Shown here: in pieces, positions 26,472-34,901 of the stretch
How the letters are laid out: the number at the start of each line of letters is the position of its first letter
Position numbering within the stretch: position 1 is the first letter of the stretch
DNA from: Chryseobacterium phosphatilyticum
GTDB taxonomy: Bacteria; Bacteroidota; Bacteroidia; Flavobacteriales; Weeksellaceae
Length of the DNA stretch: 64,000 nt
NCBI RefSeq assembly: GCF_002899825.2
Contig: NZ_PPED02000001.1
Location: 620,001 to 684,000, forward strand
Direction of reading: 5' to 3'
Translations under genes and position numbers: made by a program
Notes under the pieces: generated by a model
What the model saw: the letters and a program-made list of their open reading frames with translations, nothing else
What the model was told of the DNA's origin: nothing
Databases searched by the model: none

Positions 26472-27623
26472 TTACTCTGCTTTATTCTTCAGTAGCATCA
26501 GAAGGCTATAGGCACCTTTCTGTACAATCTTTTTATCTTTTAAAATATCAGCTTTTAAAACTTCTGTAAACTTATCATCAGAAATTCCGGTTATTACAGG
26601 AGTCATTTTATAATTTGATTTGCCCAGGTCTTCAAAAACATAATTCTTATTTTCGAAAGAAACAATCGCTTCATTGGGTAGCCCTTGAGTATAACGGCTG
26701 TTAATATTGACTTCTGCATTGATATACATCCCTTTTACAAACCCGGAATTGACCGAAGAAAGTTTTGCCACAGCCGTTGCCGCTCCACCGGTTTCAATAC
26801 TGGGAACTACACTTACAATTCTGGCATTTGATTTTACATCAGGATTCTGATTGTTGTACACTACAATTTCCTGCCCCACCTTTACATCATTCACATCATT
26901 TTCAAACACTTTTACTTCCAAAAGCAATCCGATAGGATTAATCAGCTCAAATAAGGTATCGGCAGGATTGATATATTGCCCGTTATTGACGAAAATTTTG
27001 CTTACAAATCCTGTGAACGGAGCATAAATATTAATTTTACTTCGAATATTTCCTGTGTTGAGCCCTTTAGCATTAATTCCAATGATTCGCAGTTTTTCTT
27101 CGAGACCTTTTAAGGTAGCATTTAATGTTGAATAGTCTGCCTGAGCTGTTTGCATCGTTTTATCACTGCTTGCTTTACTTGTATTTAATTCCTTTTGACG
27201 GTTAAAATTAAGCCTTGCCGCCTCAAGCTGTGCTTTGGTAACTAAATAATCCTGTTGCAGCTGAATAAATTGAGGGTCTTCTACCACAGCCAGTACCTGG
27301 CCCTTGTTAAAATGGCTCCCGTTGATTACATTAATAGATTTAATATGTCCACCCATAATACTGGAAATTGAACTGATATGAGACGGTGCAATCTCTGCTT
27401 TCCCATTCAGATGTATTACTTTTTCCATATTTCTGTCCTGAATCGCCGTACTGGTCATATCTATGGATTGAATTTGTTTTTCGGTAAGATGAACAGTGTT
27501 TTCAGTTTTTTTTGTAAACTTAGTATTTTCATATACCGCATTTTCCTCGTCTTTTTTTCCTGAACATGAAATTAAAACAAATGTCAAAGCAAAGGCGGAT
27601 ATTGTTATTATTTTGAATTGCAT
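26472..27623 (-). CDS. RND efflux periplasmic adaptor lipoprotein (CusB/CzcB-type)
   Basis: 383 aa. A lipobox (FVLISC) puts the lipidated Cys at residue 20. The membrane-fusion features follow: a lipoyl-like half (GHIKSINVINGSHFNKGQVLAV), a coiled-coil hairpin (about 100-180, QLQQDYLVTKAQLEAARLNF) and the beta-barrel with IYAPFTGFVSKIFVNNGQYI. It links the inner-membrane CusA pump to an outer-membrane duct. Its ATG is 8 nt after the stop of the CusA-TolC gene, so the two are one operon. Cations such as Cu+, Ag+, Zn2+, Co2+ or Cd2+ are the usual cargo; the metal cannot be told here. Confidence 0.92.
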   Translation of the reverse strand: MQFKIITISAFALTFVLISCSGKKDEENAVYENTKFTKKTENTVHLTEKQIQSIDMTSTAIQDRNMEKVIHLNGKAEIAPSHISSISSIMGGHIKSINVINGSHFNKGQVLAVVEDPQFIQLQQDYLVTKAQLEAARLNFNRQKELNTSKASSDKTMQTAQADYSTLNATLKGLEEKLRIIGINAKGLNTGNIRSKINIYAPFTGFVSKIFVNNGQYINPADTLFELINPIGLLLEVKVFENDVNDVKVGQEIVVYNNQNPDVKSNARIVSVVPSIETGGAATAVAKLSSVNSGFVKGMYINAEVNINSRYTQGLPNEAIVSFENKNYVFEDLGKSNYKMTPVITGISDDKFTEVLKADILKDKKIVQKGAYSLLMLLKNKAE

Positions 27624-27630
27624 TACGCTG

Positions 27631-30600
27631 TTATTTTGAAATTAAAAAATTAAGTTCTGCTCCTATCTGATTAAGTTTTTCCAACTGATCAATATAATCG
27701 GCTTTTGTTTTTACAGCCTGATTGACCAATATTACCCAGCTCAGGTAATCAATTTCTCCTACTTCCATCTGCTTTTGTGCTGTTTTTAAGATGGTTTCAG
27801 ACTTTGGAAGTTGTCTTTGTTCAAAGTTTTCAATGATTCTCTGTTGATTCATATAGTTATTAACCTGTTGGCTTAGCCTGTTTTTGAGTTCAATTTCTTT
27901 TCTGAGATACTGATTTTCAGAAATGGCAATTTTGGTCTGTGCAGCTTTTGCTAAAGCCCTTTGCCCTCTTGTAAATAATGGGATTCCTACCCCAATCTGA
28001 ACAGAATTAAAACGATTGTTATTAATGTTTTTCATACTTTGATTGGTGTATCCTACCATAAGCTCGGGAAGTAATCTGCTTTTTTCAAGCTGCATTTCAG
28101 CCTCTCTTACTTTGATCTGTTGTTGCAGGTACTGAAGTTCCGGGTGTTGCCTTACTCTATCTTCTGAAATCTGCAGGTTCATATCTATGATAGGCTTATC
28201 GGCAACAGGCTGATAAGAAGTATCGGACTGAAGAAGAAGTTGTAGCTGCAGTTTTGCAATGTTCAGATCATTCTCAAGCATATTCAACTGTACTTTAATC
28301 TGTTCTTTTTGAATTTCAGCAGTAGATTCTTCCAAAACATTAGCTTCCCCTTTCTTCAGTCTTAAAGCTGCTTTCTCAGCGAAGCTATTATACAGTTGGC
28401 TCATGTATTCCAATACTTTTTTCTTTTCCTGCAGCACCAGAATTCTATAAAAAACATCTGTAACTTCCTTGGTTAGTTGTGTTTTAGTTAGATTTTGATT
28501 CATTGTACTTGCCGTCCATTCGGCATCCAGCATCTGTTTTCTTTTTGAATAGACCGTCGGGAAACTGAACCTTTGAGAAATACCAAATGAATTATCCGTT
28601 TCTTGTCCCTGGATCTGTCCAAATCCACCGGTAATTTCCAGTTGTGGGATATCCAGGTAGGTGGCTTTTAACTTTTCCTGATATTCTGAAATTAATTTTG
28701 AATTCTTAAGCGTCCCGTTCTGTTGATACGCCTTTTCCAAGGCCTGCTCAAACGTTATATTTTCTTGTGCATAAGAGCTTCCGAAAGAGATCAACAGTAA
28801 GAGAACAGACATTTTTTTATAATTTGCTTTTTTAGAGAATTTCATTTTATCTTTATTAATATGTTCAAAAAGGACGTATAGAATTGGAAGAACAAATAAG
28901 GTTAAGAGAGTAGCAAGCATTAAACCACCAATAACCACAGTCGCCAAAGGTCTCTGTACTTCCGCACCTGCTCCGCTGCTTAAAGCCATGGGTAAGAACC
29001 CTAAAGACGCTACAAAAGCCGTCATCAATACCGGACGTAACCTGATTCTTGTGCCCATCAGTACAATTCTGCTCGTATTACTTATTCCATTGTTTTTCAA
29101 TCGGTTGAATTCTGATATCAAAACAATTCCATTAAGTACTGCTACCCCGAATAAAGCGATAAACCCCACTCCTGCACTGATACTGAAGGGCATACCCCGT
29201 AACGCCAGAAAATACACTCCGCCTATCGCAGATAAAGGAATTGCAGTATAGATAAGTAAGCTGTGCTTTACCGAGCCAAAAGCAAAGAATAATAACAGGA
29301 AAATCATCACTAATGAAATAGGAACAGCAACTCCTAATCTCGCTTTTGCTTCATTTAGATTTTCAAATGTTCCACCGTAAGAGATGGTATATCCTTCTGA
29401 AAACTTAAGCTCTTTACCGACTTTCTGCTGAAGTTCTTCTACGATTGTCTGTACGTCCCTTCCTCTCGAATTAAACCCTATGATGATTCGTCTTTTAGTA
29501 TCTTCTCTCTGGATTTGGTTCGGGCTGTTCTTCAATTCCACTTTAGCGAATTGTGATAATGGAATCTGCTCTCCGGAAACAGTAGGAATCAGCAGATTTT
29601 GGATTGTTGCAATATCCTTTTTTCGTTCATTATCCATCCTGACTACAATATCAAACTTCTTTTCTCCTTCATATAAAGCTCCTGCCGTCTGTCCTGCAAA
29701 AGCCATATTGATCACCCTGTTGATATCAGCTACAGAAATATTGTACCGGGATAATTCAGCACGATTATAGTCAATTACCACCTGAGGAGCCCCAACAACA
29801 GGTTCAATATAAAGATCCTGAGCTCCTTTTACTGTATTAATGATGCTTCCTAATTTTTTTGCATAGATGCTCAGGCTATCCAGATCTTCACCATAAATTT
29901 TACATACCACATCCTGTCTTGCACCTGTCATCAATTCGTTAAAACGCATTTGTACGGGAAACTGAAAGCTGGTAGTTAGCCCCGGAATACTGCTTAAAGC
30001 CCTACTCATTTTTTCAGAAAGCTCGGGAAATGATTTTGCAGAGGTCCATTCTTTTTTAGGTTTCAAAACAATGATCATATCTCCTGCATCCATGGGCATC
30101 GGTTCTGTAGGGATTTCGGCACTCCCTATTTTTACAACTATTTTCTGTATTTCCGGAAACTGCTTCAGGAGAATGCCTGACGCCTGGGTGGTTACTTTTT
30201 TTGTTTCATTAATATTACTTCCCTGGAGAATTCTCATTTCAACAGCAAAATCTCCTTCCTCAAGAGAGGGAATAAACTCCCCCCCCATTTTAGACAATAC
30301 AAAAACGGCTCCTGCAAAGAGAATCAATACGCCCAAAATAATTGTTTTTCTGAATTTGAGAGCTTTCATCAGAAGTTTTTGATGGCTTGTTTCGACTTTA
30401 GCCATAATTCTGTCCGAAATATTTTCTTTTATCTTTTTCTTTCTGCTCAGCACCAATGCGCTCATCATTGGAATATATGTTAAAGACAACAGAAACGCGC
30501 CAATAAGGGCAAATGCAACAGTTTGAGCCATGGGTTTAAACATCTTACCTTCAATTCCCTGCAGGGTAAAAATAGGGAGATAGACAATCAGGATAATAAT

Positions 30601-31968
30601 CTGTCCGAAAACAGCACTATTAACCATTTTGGTTGCTGAACCTGAAACCTGTACGTCCATTTCTTTTTTGGTCAGCATATTGTCTTTACCAAAGTGTTTT
30701 TTATGCGCTAACTGGTGAAGGACTGCTTCCACAATAATGACGGCTCCATCTACAATAAGTCCGAAATCCAGGGCTCCAAGGCTCATCAGGTTTCCTCCCA
30801 CTCCAAAAATGTTCATCATGATGATCGCAAAAAGCATTGCTAAAGGAATTACAGATGCTACGAGTAATCCTGCTCTGAAATTTCCGAGGAATATTACCAG
30901 AATAAATACCACAATCAGAGCTCCTTCCATCAAATTTGTTTTTACTGTGCTGATTGTATTGTTTACCATTTTAGCACGATCGATGAAGGGCTCAATGACT
31001 ACTCCTTCGGGCAAAGATTCCTGAATTTTTTCAAGTCTTTGCTTGATATTGGCAATCACCTTGTTCGCATTTTCTCCTTTAAGCATGAGCACAATGGCTC
31101 CAGATACTTCTCCCGTGTCGTTATAGGTCATTGCTCCGTACCTTGTCGCATAACCGATCTTAACTGCCGCCACATCTTTAATATGAACCGGAATACCTTC
31201 TTTAGTATTTGCTACCTGAATATTTCCAATATCCCCGGTACTCCCCAAAAGCCCTTCACTTCTGATAAAAAGAACAGTTTCTTTCTTTTCAATATAGGCT
31301 CCGCCGGTATTTTGGTTGTTCTTTTCCAGGGCAACAAAAACATCATTGATATTGATGTTGAATGCTTGAAGCTTATTAGGGTTGATTGCAATTTCATATT
31401 GTTTTAACTTTCCTCCGAAACTGCTGACATCGGCCACTCCTTTTGTTCCTAATAATTGTCTTCTTACTACCCAATCCTGAATGGTTCTGAGCTCCGTTTC
31501 ATCATAGATATTTTCATATCCTTTTTTAGCTCTTACCACATACTGAAAAATCTCTCCCAGTCCGGTAGAAATTGGCCCCAATTCCGGCTTTCCAATCCCT
31601 TCAGGAATATTATCCTGAACAAGTTGTAGTCGCTCCTGAACCTGCTGGCGGGCCCAATAGACGTCTGTATTGTCATCAAAAACTATGGTAACCAGAGAAA
31701 GCCCGAACCGTGAGAGACTACGCAACTCGGTAACTCCTCTGATATTACTGGTAGATTGTTCAATAGGAAACGTTACAAGACGTTCTATATCTGCGGCTCC
31801 ATAAGAAGGAGCAGTCGTGATAATCTGAACCTGGTTATTGGTAATGTCGGGTTGGGCATCGATAGGGAGTTTAGTCGTTTCATATACTCCAAAAAGAACC
31901 AAACCAATGGTAAACAAGGCAATGATGAGTTTATTCTTAACAGAAAACTCAATAATTTTATTTAACAT
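27631..31968 (-). CDS. CusA/CzcA heavy-metal RND pump fused to a TolC-like outer-membrane factor
   Basis: 1445 aa. Residues 1 to about 1040 are a full HME-RND pump: TM1 at the N-terminus (IIEFSVKNKLIIALFTIGLV), periplasmic porter domains, and the TM4 acidic motif ALDFGLIVDGAVIIVE (about 400) that relays protons. About residue 1042 a segment looks like a second signal peptide (MKFSKKANYKK then MSVLLLLISFGSSYAQ), and the remaining about 375 residues form a TolC/CusC-like coiled-coil protein (ITFEQALEKAYQQNGTLKN...). Pump-TolC fusions of this type occur in Bacteroidetes. The pump exports metal cations, and the tail should supply the outer-membrane duct, so no separate cusC is needed. The in-frame internal signal-like stretch suggests a lost stop codon or internal initiation. 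Confidence 0.93.
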   Translation of the reverse strand: MLNKIIEFSVKNKLIIALFTIGLVLFGVYETTKLPIDAQPDITNNQVQIITTAPSYGAADIERLVTFPIEQSTSNIRGVTELRSLSRFGLSLVTIVFDDNTDVYWARQQVQERLQLVQDNIPEGIGKPELGPISTGLGEIFQYVVRAKKGYENIYDETELRTIQDWVVRRQLLGTKGVADVSSFGGKLKQYEIAINPNKLQAFNININDVFVALEKNNQNTGGAYIEKKETVLFIRSEGLLGSTGDIGNIQVANTKEGIPVHIKDVAAVKIGYATRYGAMTYNDTGEVSGAIVLMLKGENANKVIANIKQRLEKIQESLPEGVVIEPFIDRAKMVNNTISTVKTNLMEGALIVVFILVIFLGNFRAGLLVASVIPLAMLFAIIMMNIFGVGGNLMSLGALDFGLIVDGAVIIVEAVLHQLAHKKHFGKDNMLTKKEMDVQVSGSATKMVNSAVFGQIIILIVYLPIFTLQGIEGKMFKPMAQTVAFALIGAFLLSLTYIPMMSALVLSRKKKIKENISDRIMAKVETSHQKLLMKALKFRKTIILGVLILFAGAVFVLSKMGGEFIPSLEEGDFAVEMRILQGSNINETKKVTTQASGILLKQFPEIQKIVVKIGSAEIPTEPMPMDAGDMIIVLKPKKEWTSAKSFPELSEKMSRALSSIPGLTTSFQFPVQMRFNELMTGARQDVVCKIYGEDLDSLSIYAKKLGSIINTVKGAQDLYIEPVVGAPQVVIDYNRAELSRYNISVADINRVINMAFAGQTAGALYEGEKKFDIVVRMDNERKKDIATIQNLLIPTVSGEQIPLSQFAKVELKNSPNQIQREDTKRRIIIGFNSRGRDVQTIVEELQQKVGKELKFSEGYTISYGGTFENLNEAKARLGVAVPISLVMIFLLLFFAFGSVKHSLLIYTAIPLSAIGGVYFLALRGMPFSISAGVGFIALFGVAVLNGIVLISEFNRLKNNGISNTSRIVLMGTRIRLRPVLMTAFVASLGFLPMALSSGAGAEVQRPLATVVIGGLMLATLLTLFVLPILYVLFEHINKDKMKFSKKANYKKMSVLLLLISFGSSYAQENITFEQALEKAYQQNGTLKNSKLISEYQEKLKATYLDIPQLEITGGFGQIQGQETDNSFGISQRFSFPTVYSKRKQMLDAEWTASTMNQNLTKTQLTKEVTDVFYRILVLQEKKKVLEYMSQLYNSFAEKAALRLKKGEANVLEESTAEIQKEQIKVQLNMLENDLNIAKLQLQLLLQSDTSYQPVADKPIIDMNLQISEDRVRQHPELQYLQQQIKVREAEMQLEKSRLLPELMVGYTNQSMKNINNNRFNSVQIGVGIPLFTRGQRALAKAAQTKIAISENQYLRKEIELKNRLSQQVNNYMNQQRIIENFEQRQLPKSETILKTAQKQMEVGEIDYLSWVILVNQAVKTKADYIDQLEKLNQIGAELNFLISK

Positions 31969-32242
31969 GAAAAAATTATTAATTAATCACCCGGGAGGCA
32001 TTTTAATCTCAAAAGTCTTATTCCTAAATTATTGAGTTCAATAAAGTAAGGTTACAATGATATAATTACCATACTGGAAGTCACATAAGGTAAAGTTTTG
32101 AAAGCCGGATTTTAGTTTTCAGCTTAAATGCTATTACCTTTTATGCCTTTGTAGTAAAATGCACAACGAGTTAATGAATATGTAATAAGAATTGAGTGCT
32201 TTAAATAATTATCTAAAGCATTTATTTTCAATCTGGAATTAA

Positions 32243-32605
32243 TTATGAAAACCGGGGAGGCTGAAAAATCCGGGAAAGAAAAAGATTTGAGAAGTCTTTT
32301 TCCTGATAAATACTATTCTTCTGAGGAACAGCAAATTCTTTTGGTTTTTTTATTTCAAAACGATGCTCAGGAAGCTGTGCAAATACCGTCAATACAATAG
32401 GTGGATTGATGAATGGTAATTTTTGGTCCAAATCCCAGTCAGAATCCTTTTTATGATTGTCATAATGCTCCATCACAAATTCGGATAAACTTCCGTGGTA
32501 TTCTATATAGTGCTCCACAAACATAGGCACTTTAAACACTTCCCCCGCATTGGTGGTTGCCAGCACATACATCATTGAACAAAATATGGAAAACCATTTT
32601 AACAT
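32243..32605 (-). CDS. Small exported protein upstream of the CusA operon
   Basis: 120 aa from the ATG at 32605 (MLKWFSIFCSMMYVLATTNA), which makes a signal peptide; the frame opens 16 residues earlier at 32653 with a less convincing N-terminus. The mature part has EVFKVPMFVEHYIEYHGSL and a histidine- and acid-rich middle (HYDNHKKDSDWDLDQKLPF). Small secreted proteins with a comparable HY-E-H pattern are often found next to RND metal pumps in Bacteroidetes, as far as I recall, but the family has no function. Here it precedes the CusA fusion by 274 nt on the same strand. Metal binding or sensing in the periplasm is inference. Confidence 0.7.
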   Translation of the reverse strand: MLKWFSIFCSMMYVLATTNAGEVFKVPMFVEHYIEYHGSLSEFVMEHYDNHKKDSDWDLDQKLPFINPPIVLTVFAQLPEHRFEIKKPKEFAVPQKNSIYQEKDFSNLFLSRIFQPPRFS

Positions 32606-32741
32606 CCCCGCAAAGATAAGGTTAAAATTATTTCTAAAAAAGTAAATGAACATTAAATTTCCTTTAAATAAAGGGTTTCAAAGGGCTAACAACAGAGTTA
32701 TATTACCATAACTTTTTACTTAATATTGTTATCCTTTATTC

Positions 32742-33425
32742 CTATAAAGAATTTACATATACTTCCCTGATTCCGAAAACGGGAGTACCTTTCAAATAGT
32801 CAGCAATAAAACAACCTGAATCACAAAAGATATAAGCTATTGTATTTCTCTTATTTTTTGGAAAATATTTCTGTATATATTCCAATATTTTTGCAGAGTG
32901 AATGCTTTTAATATTATAACTGTTTAAGGGAAAACTATGATCCACATCCGCAAAAAAATCTTCTTCATCTTCAATGAGCACAAGACTTGTTACCGTTTTA
33001 CTAACCGGTAATGCCCTGTTAAATTCATATAGAGCAGATAGCCCTCTTATATCCCCAATGAGAAAATAATGATCTCCGGAATAATCCTTAATGATAGGTT
33101 CAGGAAGTGATCTGAAAAAAAGAATATCTCCTTCCTGAAGAGCTTCTATCCATTTTCTGTCTTCCTGATCTGAAGATATTGTGATGGCAAAATCAGCGAC
33201 AGAATGAATCGGTTCATAATCCCAGAAAGCATATCTTCTTACATTGCTTTGGTGATCATAATAAGGATTAGTTTGATAAATCTCTATGACAAGCCCTGCT
33301 ACATATTGAATCCGGGGAAAATCCCGGCTTTGAACTTTTATATGGTAGGTATGGCCTGCAATTTTATTTTTCAATAAAATAATTCCTGTGAAAATAGGTA
33401 AAGGGATATTTTGAAGATTCGTCAT
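32742..33425 (-). CDS. Divergent siderophore-interacting/ferredoxin reductase-like flavoprotein
   Basis: 227 aa from the ATG at 33425. The frame is open to 33488, but that extension covers a TTGA-N6-TCAA regulatory site. The N-terminal half is a flavin-binding barrel (FTGIILLKNKIAGHTYHIKV, FPRIQYVAGLVIEIYQ) with RRYAFWDYEP (63-72) in place of the usual RxYT/S flavin motif. The C-terminal half has an NAD(P)-binding strand (HYFLIGDIRGLSALYEFNRAL, written 119-139 in part) and ends VFGIREVYVNSL. Overall it resembles siderophore-interacting proteins (ViuB/SIP) that reduce ferric siderophores in the cytoplasm, but it is shorter and diverged. It follows the Crp/Fnr gene by 70 nt. Confidence 0.65.
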   Translation of the reverse strand: MTNLQNIPLPIFTGIILLKNKIAGHTYHIKVQSRDFPRIQYVAGLVIEIYQTNPYYDHQSNVRRYAFWDYEPIHSVADFAITISSDQEDRKWIEALQEGDILFFRSLPEPIIKDYSGDHYFLIGDIRGLSALYEFNRALPVSKTVTSLVLIEDEEDFFADVDHSFPLNSYNIKSIHSAKILEYIQKYFPKNKRNTIAYIFCDSGCFIADYLKGTPVFGIREVYVNSL

Positions 33426-33474
33426 CTTTTTAAAATTAAGGTTACAAATTTGAGAACCACAAACTTTTAAAAGA

Positions 33475-33488
33475 TTGACCTGAATCAA
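33475..33488. promoter_or_regulatory. FNR-like palindrome TTGA-N6-TCAA upstream of the divergent SIP-like gene
   Basis: TTGACCTGAATCAA lies at 33475-33488, 50-63 nt upstream of the ATG at 33425 and just after the Crp/Fnr gene. It matches the FNR half-site pattern, and two similar sites lie at 36133-36148 and 37822-37837. Confidence 0.55.
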
Positions 33489-33495
33489 AAAAATA

Positions 33496-34065
33496 TCAGA
33501 GCCTAGGTTTTAGCCTACTCAAAGTTTCTTGTGAAATATTGAGATAAGAGGCCACCAATTTGTTTGAAAGTCTGCGAACAATAATGGGATTTTCATTCAT
33601 CAATTGACGATATTTTTCCAATGCATCCTGAACCAGAAAAGACATTAGTCTTTTAGTATTCGTTACATAGGCGATTTCAAGATAAATTCTATAAAACTTT
33701 TCCCATTTTGGAATAATATCCAGCAAGTGATAAAAATTTTTGTGAGTGATATAATATACTTCAGAATCTTCGACAGCCTGAATGAACTCTTCTGAAGGTT
33801 CTGAAGTAATAAAACTCACCAGTGCTGTTGCAAACTGATTTTCAAAAGCAAAATATCTGGTAGAATCCTGTCCTTCCTCATTAATAAAGAATATTCTCAG
33901 ACAGCCCGTTGTTACAAAATAAGTTCTCTGACTCGACTGCCCGTTAGTAAGCAACAGCTCGTTCTTTTTTAATTTAATCGGTTTAAAATAAGAAAGAATA
34001 ACATCCATCTCCTGATCTGTTACCGATATTTTGCTTTTGATATATGAAACCAGTTGCTCCTCCAT
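33496..34065 (-). CDS. Crp/Fnr-family transcriptional regulator
   Basis: 189 aa. The cyclic-nucleotide-like barrel (about 18-130) includes LLTNGQSSQRTYFVTTGCLRI (in part) and FENQFATALVSF. The C-terminal helix-turn-helix ends ISQETLSRLKPRL: Glu180, Ser183 and Arg184 form the ExxSR pattern that in FNR reads the TTGAT half-site. No Fe-S ligating cysteines of true FNR are seen, so the effector is not obviously oxygen. Three TTGA-N6-TCAA palindromes lie upstream of adjacent genes. It is probably the local regulator of the flavoreductase, MFS and antiporter transcripts. Confidence 0.88.
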   Translation of the reverse strand: MEEQLVSYIKSKISVTDQEMDVILSYFKPIKLKKNELLLTNGQSSQRTYFVTTGCLRIFFINEEGQDSTRYFAFENQFATALVSFITSEPSEEFIQAVEDSEVYYITHKNFYHLLDIIPKWEKFYRIYLEIAYVTNTKRLMSFLVQDALEKYRQLMNENPIIVRRLSNKLVASYLNISQETLSRLKPRL

Positions 34066-34092
34066 GTATATAAATCAATGAATAGCAAATAT

Positions 34093-34113
34093 AGCAATAA
34101 AAGCTCTATTGCT
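34093..34113. promoter_or_regulatory. Inverted repeat upstream of the Crp/Fnr gene
   Basis: AGCAATA (34093-34099) and TATTGCT (34107-34113) are perfect inverted arms around AAAGCTC, 28-48 nt upstream of the regulator start. It does not match the TTGA-N6-TCAA pattern, so another protein or a short RNA hairpin may be involved. Confidence 0.35.
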
Positions 34114-34119
34114 CATCTC

Positions 34120-34887
34120 CTAGCCGTTATTATCTGTTTTTGTGGGATGCTCATCTTCAGATTGACCTGCTCTCCAGTATGAACAGGCATAGAGTCCGTG
34201 CAAATCCCATTGTAATGTTGTTTTAAAATAACTGCGAAGATCGCGTACCGTAGTGTATTCACCTGCAACATAAACATATTCTTTCAAAATACCTTTAGGA
34301 AATTCAAATTGTTTGGTACGTTCTGACAACCTACTTCCTTTCTCCGGCTGTAGATTATGAAGCCATTCTACAGTAATATCAGCCGCAGAACATAATATCA
34401 GCTCATCTTCTTTCCCATGGACTTCTAATAACACTTTTGCTTTTACATACGATGGAAGCTGTTCAACAATAGAGCAGATTACAGGTAATGCTGTAGCATC
34501 TCCCACAAAAAGATAAAAGTCTGCATCCGGAACTAAAGCTCGTGTGCTCTCTTTCATTCCTATTTCCAGACTGTCTCCCACATTTACTTGTAAAGCCCAT
34601 GCCGATGCGGGACCACTTTCACCATGATATACAAAATCTATAGTCAGCTCAAGATTCTCAAGATCAATCTTTCGATTTGTATAGGTCCTGACCAGCGGTT
34701 CACCTCTCATTTCTCCAGCGGGAATAAATATCTTATTGTTAGAACCGGATTGCACCTGTTTCAATAACTCAGCTTGATTTTCATTGATGTCAAATACCAC
34801 ACGGATCAGGTGGGGAGTGAGAAACTCTTTGTTTTTAACAATAAATTCTGAACGTATTTTTTTCGGTTTCATTAGATGGGTCATCAT
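34120..34887 (-). CDS. Siderophore-interacting protein (ViuB/SIP-type ferric-siderophore reductase)
   Basis: 255 aa. A flavin-binding barrel with RTYTNR (67-72, the RxYT FAD motif) is followed by FVYHGESGPASAWA, typical of the family. The NAD(P)-binding half has LFVGDATALPVIC (126-138) and YVAGEYTTVRDLRSYF. The C-terminal CSYWRAGQSEDEHP is the usual SIP end. The cytoplasmic enzyme reduces Fe(III)-siderophores with NAD(P)H to release Fe(II). It begins 14 nt after the stop of the MFS gene and so shares its promoter and FNR-like site. It may serve the siderophore made by the operon at 49.9-63.6 kb, although 15 kb apart. Confidence 0.9.
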   Translation of the reverse strand: MMTHLMKPKKIRSEFIVKNKEFLTPHLIRVVFDINENQAELLKQVQSGSNNKIFIPAGEMRGEPLVRTYTNRKIDLENLELTIDFVYHGESGPASAWALQVNVGDSLEIGMKESTRALVPDADFYLFVGDATALPVICSIVEQLPSYVKAKVLLEVHGKEDELILCSAADITVEWLHNLQPEKGSRLSERTKQFEFPKGILKEYVYVAGEYTTVRDLRSYFKTTLQWDLHGLYACSYWRAGQSEDEHPTKTDNNG

Positions 34888-34901
34888 AAGTCAAATTGTA
34901 T

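Noticed and set aside
26372..26569. 65-aa plus-strand frame overlapping the terminator and end of the CusB adaptor
   Set aside because: It spans the perfect terminator hairpin and the antisense of the adaptor; shadow frame.
31039..31407. 122-aa antisense frame inside the CusA gene (and similar frames of 60-100 aa across the window)
   Set aside because: These lie fully inside well-supported genes on the opposite strand and carry no motifs, signal or promoter.
32191..32223. TGCTTTA...TAAAGCA hairpin as a terminator of the small exported gene
   Set aside because: Only 7 AT-rich pairs; the T-run is on the plus strand, away from the gene's direction.
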